Shown here one piece after another: positions 5,688-6,874 of a stretch of 6,874 bases of DNA (position 1 is the first letter of the stretch; the number at the start of each line of letters is the position of its first letter). The position numbers and the translations under genes are program-made. Location: positions 1 to 6,874 of the forward strand of contig CALGYL010000347.1 in NCBI GenBank assembly GCA_937934775.1. Reading direction: 5' to 3'. This DNA is from an uncultured Clostridia bacterium. GTDB taxonomy: Bacteria; Bacillota; Clostridia; Christensenellales; Aristaeellaceae. The notes beneath the pieces are model-generated. The model was not told the origin of the DNA. It worked only from the letters and a program-made list of their open reading frames with translations, and did not search any database.

Positions 5688-6773
5688 ATGAAATTGAAGA
5701 TAGCAGTATTGCCCGGCGACGGCATCGGTCCCGAGATCATGGACCAGGCGTTGAAAGTGACGCGTGCCGTATGCGAGAAATTTAACCACGAGGTAACGTT
5801 CACGGAAGCCATTGTCGGCGCTTGCGCCATCGATGCCGTCGGCGACCCCTATCCGCCGGAGACGCACGAAGTGTGCATGCAGGCAGACGCGGTGTTGTTC
5901 GGCGCCATCGGACACCCCAAGTTCGACAACGACCCCAACGCCAGGGTACGCCCCGAGCAGGGGCTGCTCCGGATGCGCAAGCAACTGGGACTGTACGGGA
6001 ACATCCGTCCCGTCATGACGTTCCCCTCGCTGATCCACAAATCACCCCTCCGTGCCGACCTGGTAGAGGGAGCCGATTTCGTCTGCATCCGCGAACTGAC
6101 GGGAGGCATGTACTTCGGGCGACCGCAAGGACGGAGCGAAGACGGAGACACGGCTTACGACACCTGTGTCTACACGCGCGAAGAGATCGAACGGATCCTG
6201 CACCTGGCCTACAAGTTTGCCGGGCAACGCCGCAAGAAGCTTACCGTGGTGGACAAGGCAAACGTGATTGCCACCTCCCGCCTGTGGCGCCAGATCGCGC
6301 AGGAGATCGCCCCGCAATACCCCGACATCGAGACCGATTACCTGTTCGTGGACAATGCAGCCATGCGCATCATCCAGTGGCCCAAGAGCTTCGATGTGCT
6401 GGTAACCGAAAACCTCTTCGGCGATATCCTCACCGACGAAGCATCGGTCATCACCGGATCGCTGGGGATGCTCCCCTCCGCTTCGATAGGCATACACACC
6501 TCCCTGTTCGAACCGATCCACGGCTCCTACCCGCAGGCAACCGGAAAAAACATTGCCAATCCCGCCGCCATGATCCTCTCCGCCGCACTGATGTTTGAAT
6601 ACGCCTTCAACTTGCAGGAAGAAGGAGCCGCCATCCGCCGGGCCGTCAACGCGAGCCTCGAAGCGGGCGTCGTCACCGAAGATATTGCCGAAGGGGGAAA
6701 AGCCTACGGGACAAGTGAGGTGGGGAACTGGATTGCGGAGTATATTAAAAGCTCCATTTTAGTTACTTTATAA
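5688..6773 (+). CDS. leuB: 3-isopropylmalate dehydrogenase
   Basis: This 361-residue enzyme oxidises and decarboxylates 3-isopropylmalate with NAD+ to 2-oxoisocaproate, the transamination precursor of leucine. It has the beta-decarboxylating dehydrogenase fold. GDGIGPE is at residues 10-16. By alignment with the Thermus enzyme the substrate and metal residues are R97, R107, R135, Y142, K190, D222, D246 and D250, all present (for example in NIRP, VVDKANV and ENLFGDILTDEAS). The NAD-binding loop HGSYPQATGKNIANP (278-292) is the LeuB rather than the isocitrate type. The gene starts 22 bp after the second synthase, in an A-rich gap. The last eight or so residues (KSSILVTL) follow the usual family end and are written in noticeably AT-rich codons that lead straight into a tandem repeat. 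No intrinsic terminator is visible before the window ends. Confidence 0.97.
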   Translation: MKLKIAVLPGDGIGPEIMDQALKVTRAVCEKFNHEVTFTEAIVGACAIDAVGDPYPPETHEVCMQADAVLFGAIGHPKFDNDPNARVRPEQGLLRMRKQLGLYGNIRPVMTFPSLIHKSPLRADLVEGADFVCIRELTGGMYFGRPQGRSEDGDTAYDTCVYTREEIERILHLAYKFAGQRRKKLTVVDKANVIATSRLWRQIAQEIAPQYPDIETDYLFVDNAAMRIIQWPKSFDVLVTENLFGDILTDEASVITGSLGMLPSASIGIHTSLFEPIHGSYPQATGKNIANPAAMILSAALMFEYAFNLQEEGAAIRRAVNASLEAGVVTEDIAEGGKAYGTSEVGNWIAEYIKSSILVTL

Positions 6774-6874
6774 GAGATAGAGATAGAGATAGAGAATAAG
6801 ATTGAAATAGAGATAGAGATTGAGATAGATATAGAGAATAAGATTGAAATTGAGATTGAAATTGAGATTGAAAT
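6774..6874. repeat. Degenerate hexanucleotide tandem repeat (GAGATA/GAGATT/GAAATT)
   Basis: Immediately after the leuB TAA the sequence becomes a period-6 repeat that reaches the window edge. Three perfect GAGATA units (6774-6791) are followed by a GAGAATAA-GATT unit of 12 nt, then GAAATA, GAGATA, GAGATT, GAGATA, GATATA, a second GAGAATAA-GATT (6834-6845), and alternating GAAATT and GAGATT units. The 20-mer ATAGAGAATAAGATTGAAAT occurs identically at 6789-6808 and 6831-6850, showing a higher-order period of 42 nt. The strand is nearly free of C, so the block cannot form a hairpin and is not the operon terminator. In the leuB frame it is open and would read as Glu-Ile dipeptides. On the minus strand it is open too, with alternating Leu/Phe and Asn/Tyr ending at a TAA at 6770-6768. 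I take it as an intergenic simple repeat, with coding not excluded. Confidence 0.9.

Noticed and set aside
5822..6598. 258-codon + strand frame inside leuB
   Set aside because: The translation is Arg/His/Pro-rich with no recognisable domain and lies fully within leuB in another frame, which carries all catalytic residues.
6774..6874. CRISPR array or operon terminator at the 3' end
   Set aside because: The period is 6 nt with no spacers, so it is not CRISPR; the strand has almost no C and cannot form a stem, so it is not an intrinsic terminator.

Overview
The window carries a complete leucine-biosynthesis operon on the + strand, in the order leuA – leuC – leuD – second LeuA-like synthase – leuB (positions 535-6773), preceded by a short leader gene and an attenuator. 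The organism is most likely a member of the Bacteroidales (Bacteroidetes). The reasons are this gene order with a second LeuA-family synthase between leuD and leuB, AT-rich gene starts without Shine-Dalgarno sequences, very AT-rich intergenic DNA beside more GC-rich genes, and a promoter candidate of the Bacteroidetes TTTG / TAnnTTTG type. The protein sequences resemble those of Bacteroides and Dysgonomonadaceae relatives; the genus cannot be fixed by eye.

Layout. Positions 1-84 (minus) hold the first 28 codons of a divergent EamA/DMT-type membrane transporter. Positions 85-360 are an AT-rich divergent intergenic region with candidate promoters. Positions 361-507 form a compact regulatory leader: a 21-codon peptide rich in Ile, Leu and Val codons, then a 12-bp GC-containing hairpin with a T-tract (an intrinsic terminator). 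An alternative long-range pairing would disrupt that hairpin. This is the arrangement of classical ribosome-mediated transcription attenuation. The five structural genes then follow on one strand with gaps of 37, 37, 29 and 22 bp. The last ~100 bases are a degenerate GAGATA-type hexanucleotide tandem repeat that begins right after the leuB stop codon and runs off the window.

How the genes work together. LeuA condenses 2-oxoisovalerate with acetyl-CoA to 2-isopropylmalate. LeuC and LeuD together isomerise it to 3-isopropylmalate, and LeuB oxidises that to the direct precursor of leucine. The second synthase has an intact metal site and a C-terminal regulatory-type domain, but its keto-acid pocket segments differ from those of LeuA. 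It may use another 2-oxo acid; pyruvate (a citramalate route to isoleucine, which would share LeuCD and LeuB) is one possibility. The mixed Ile/Leu/Val leader peptide would suit an operon serving more than one branched-chain amino acid, but that link is inference.
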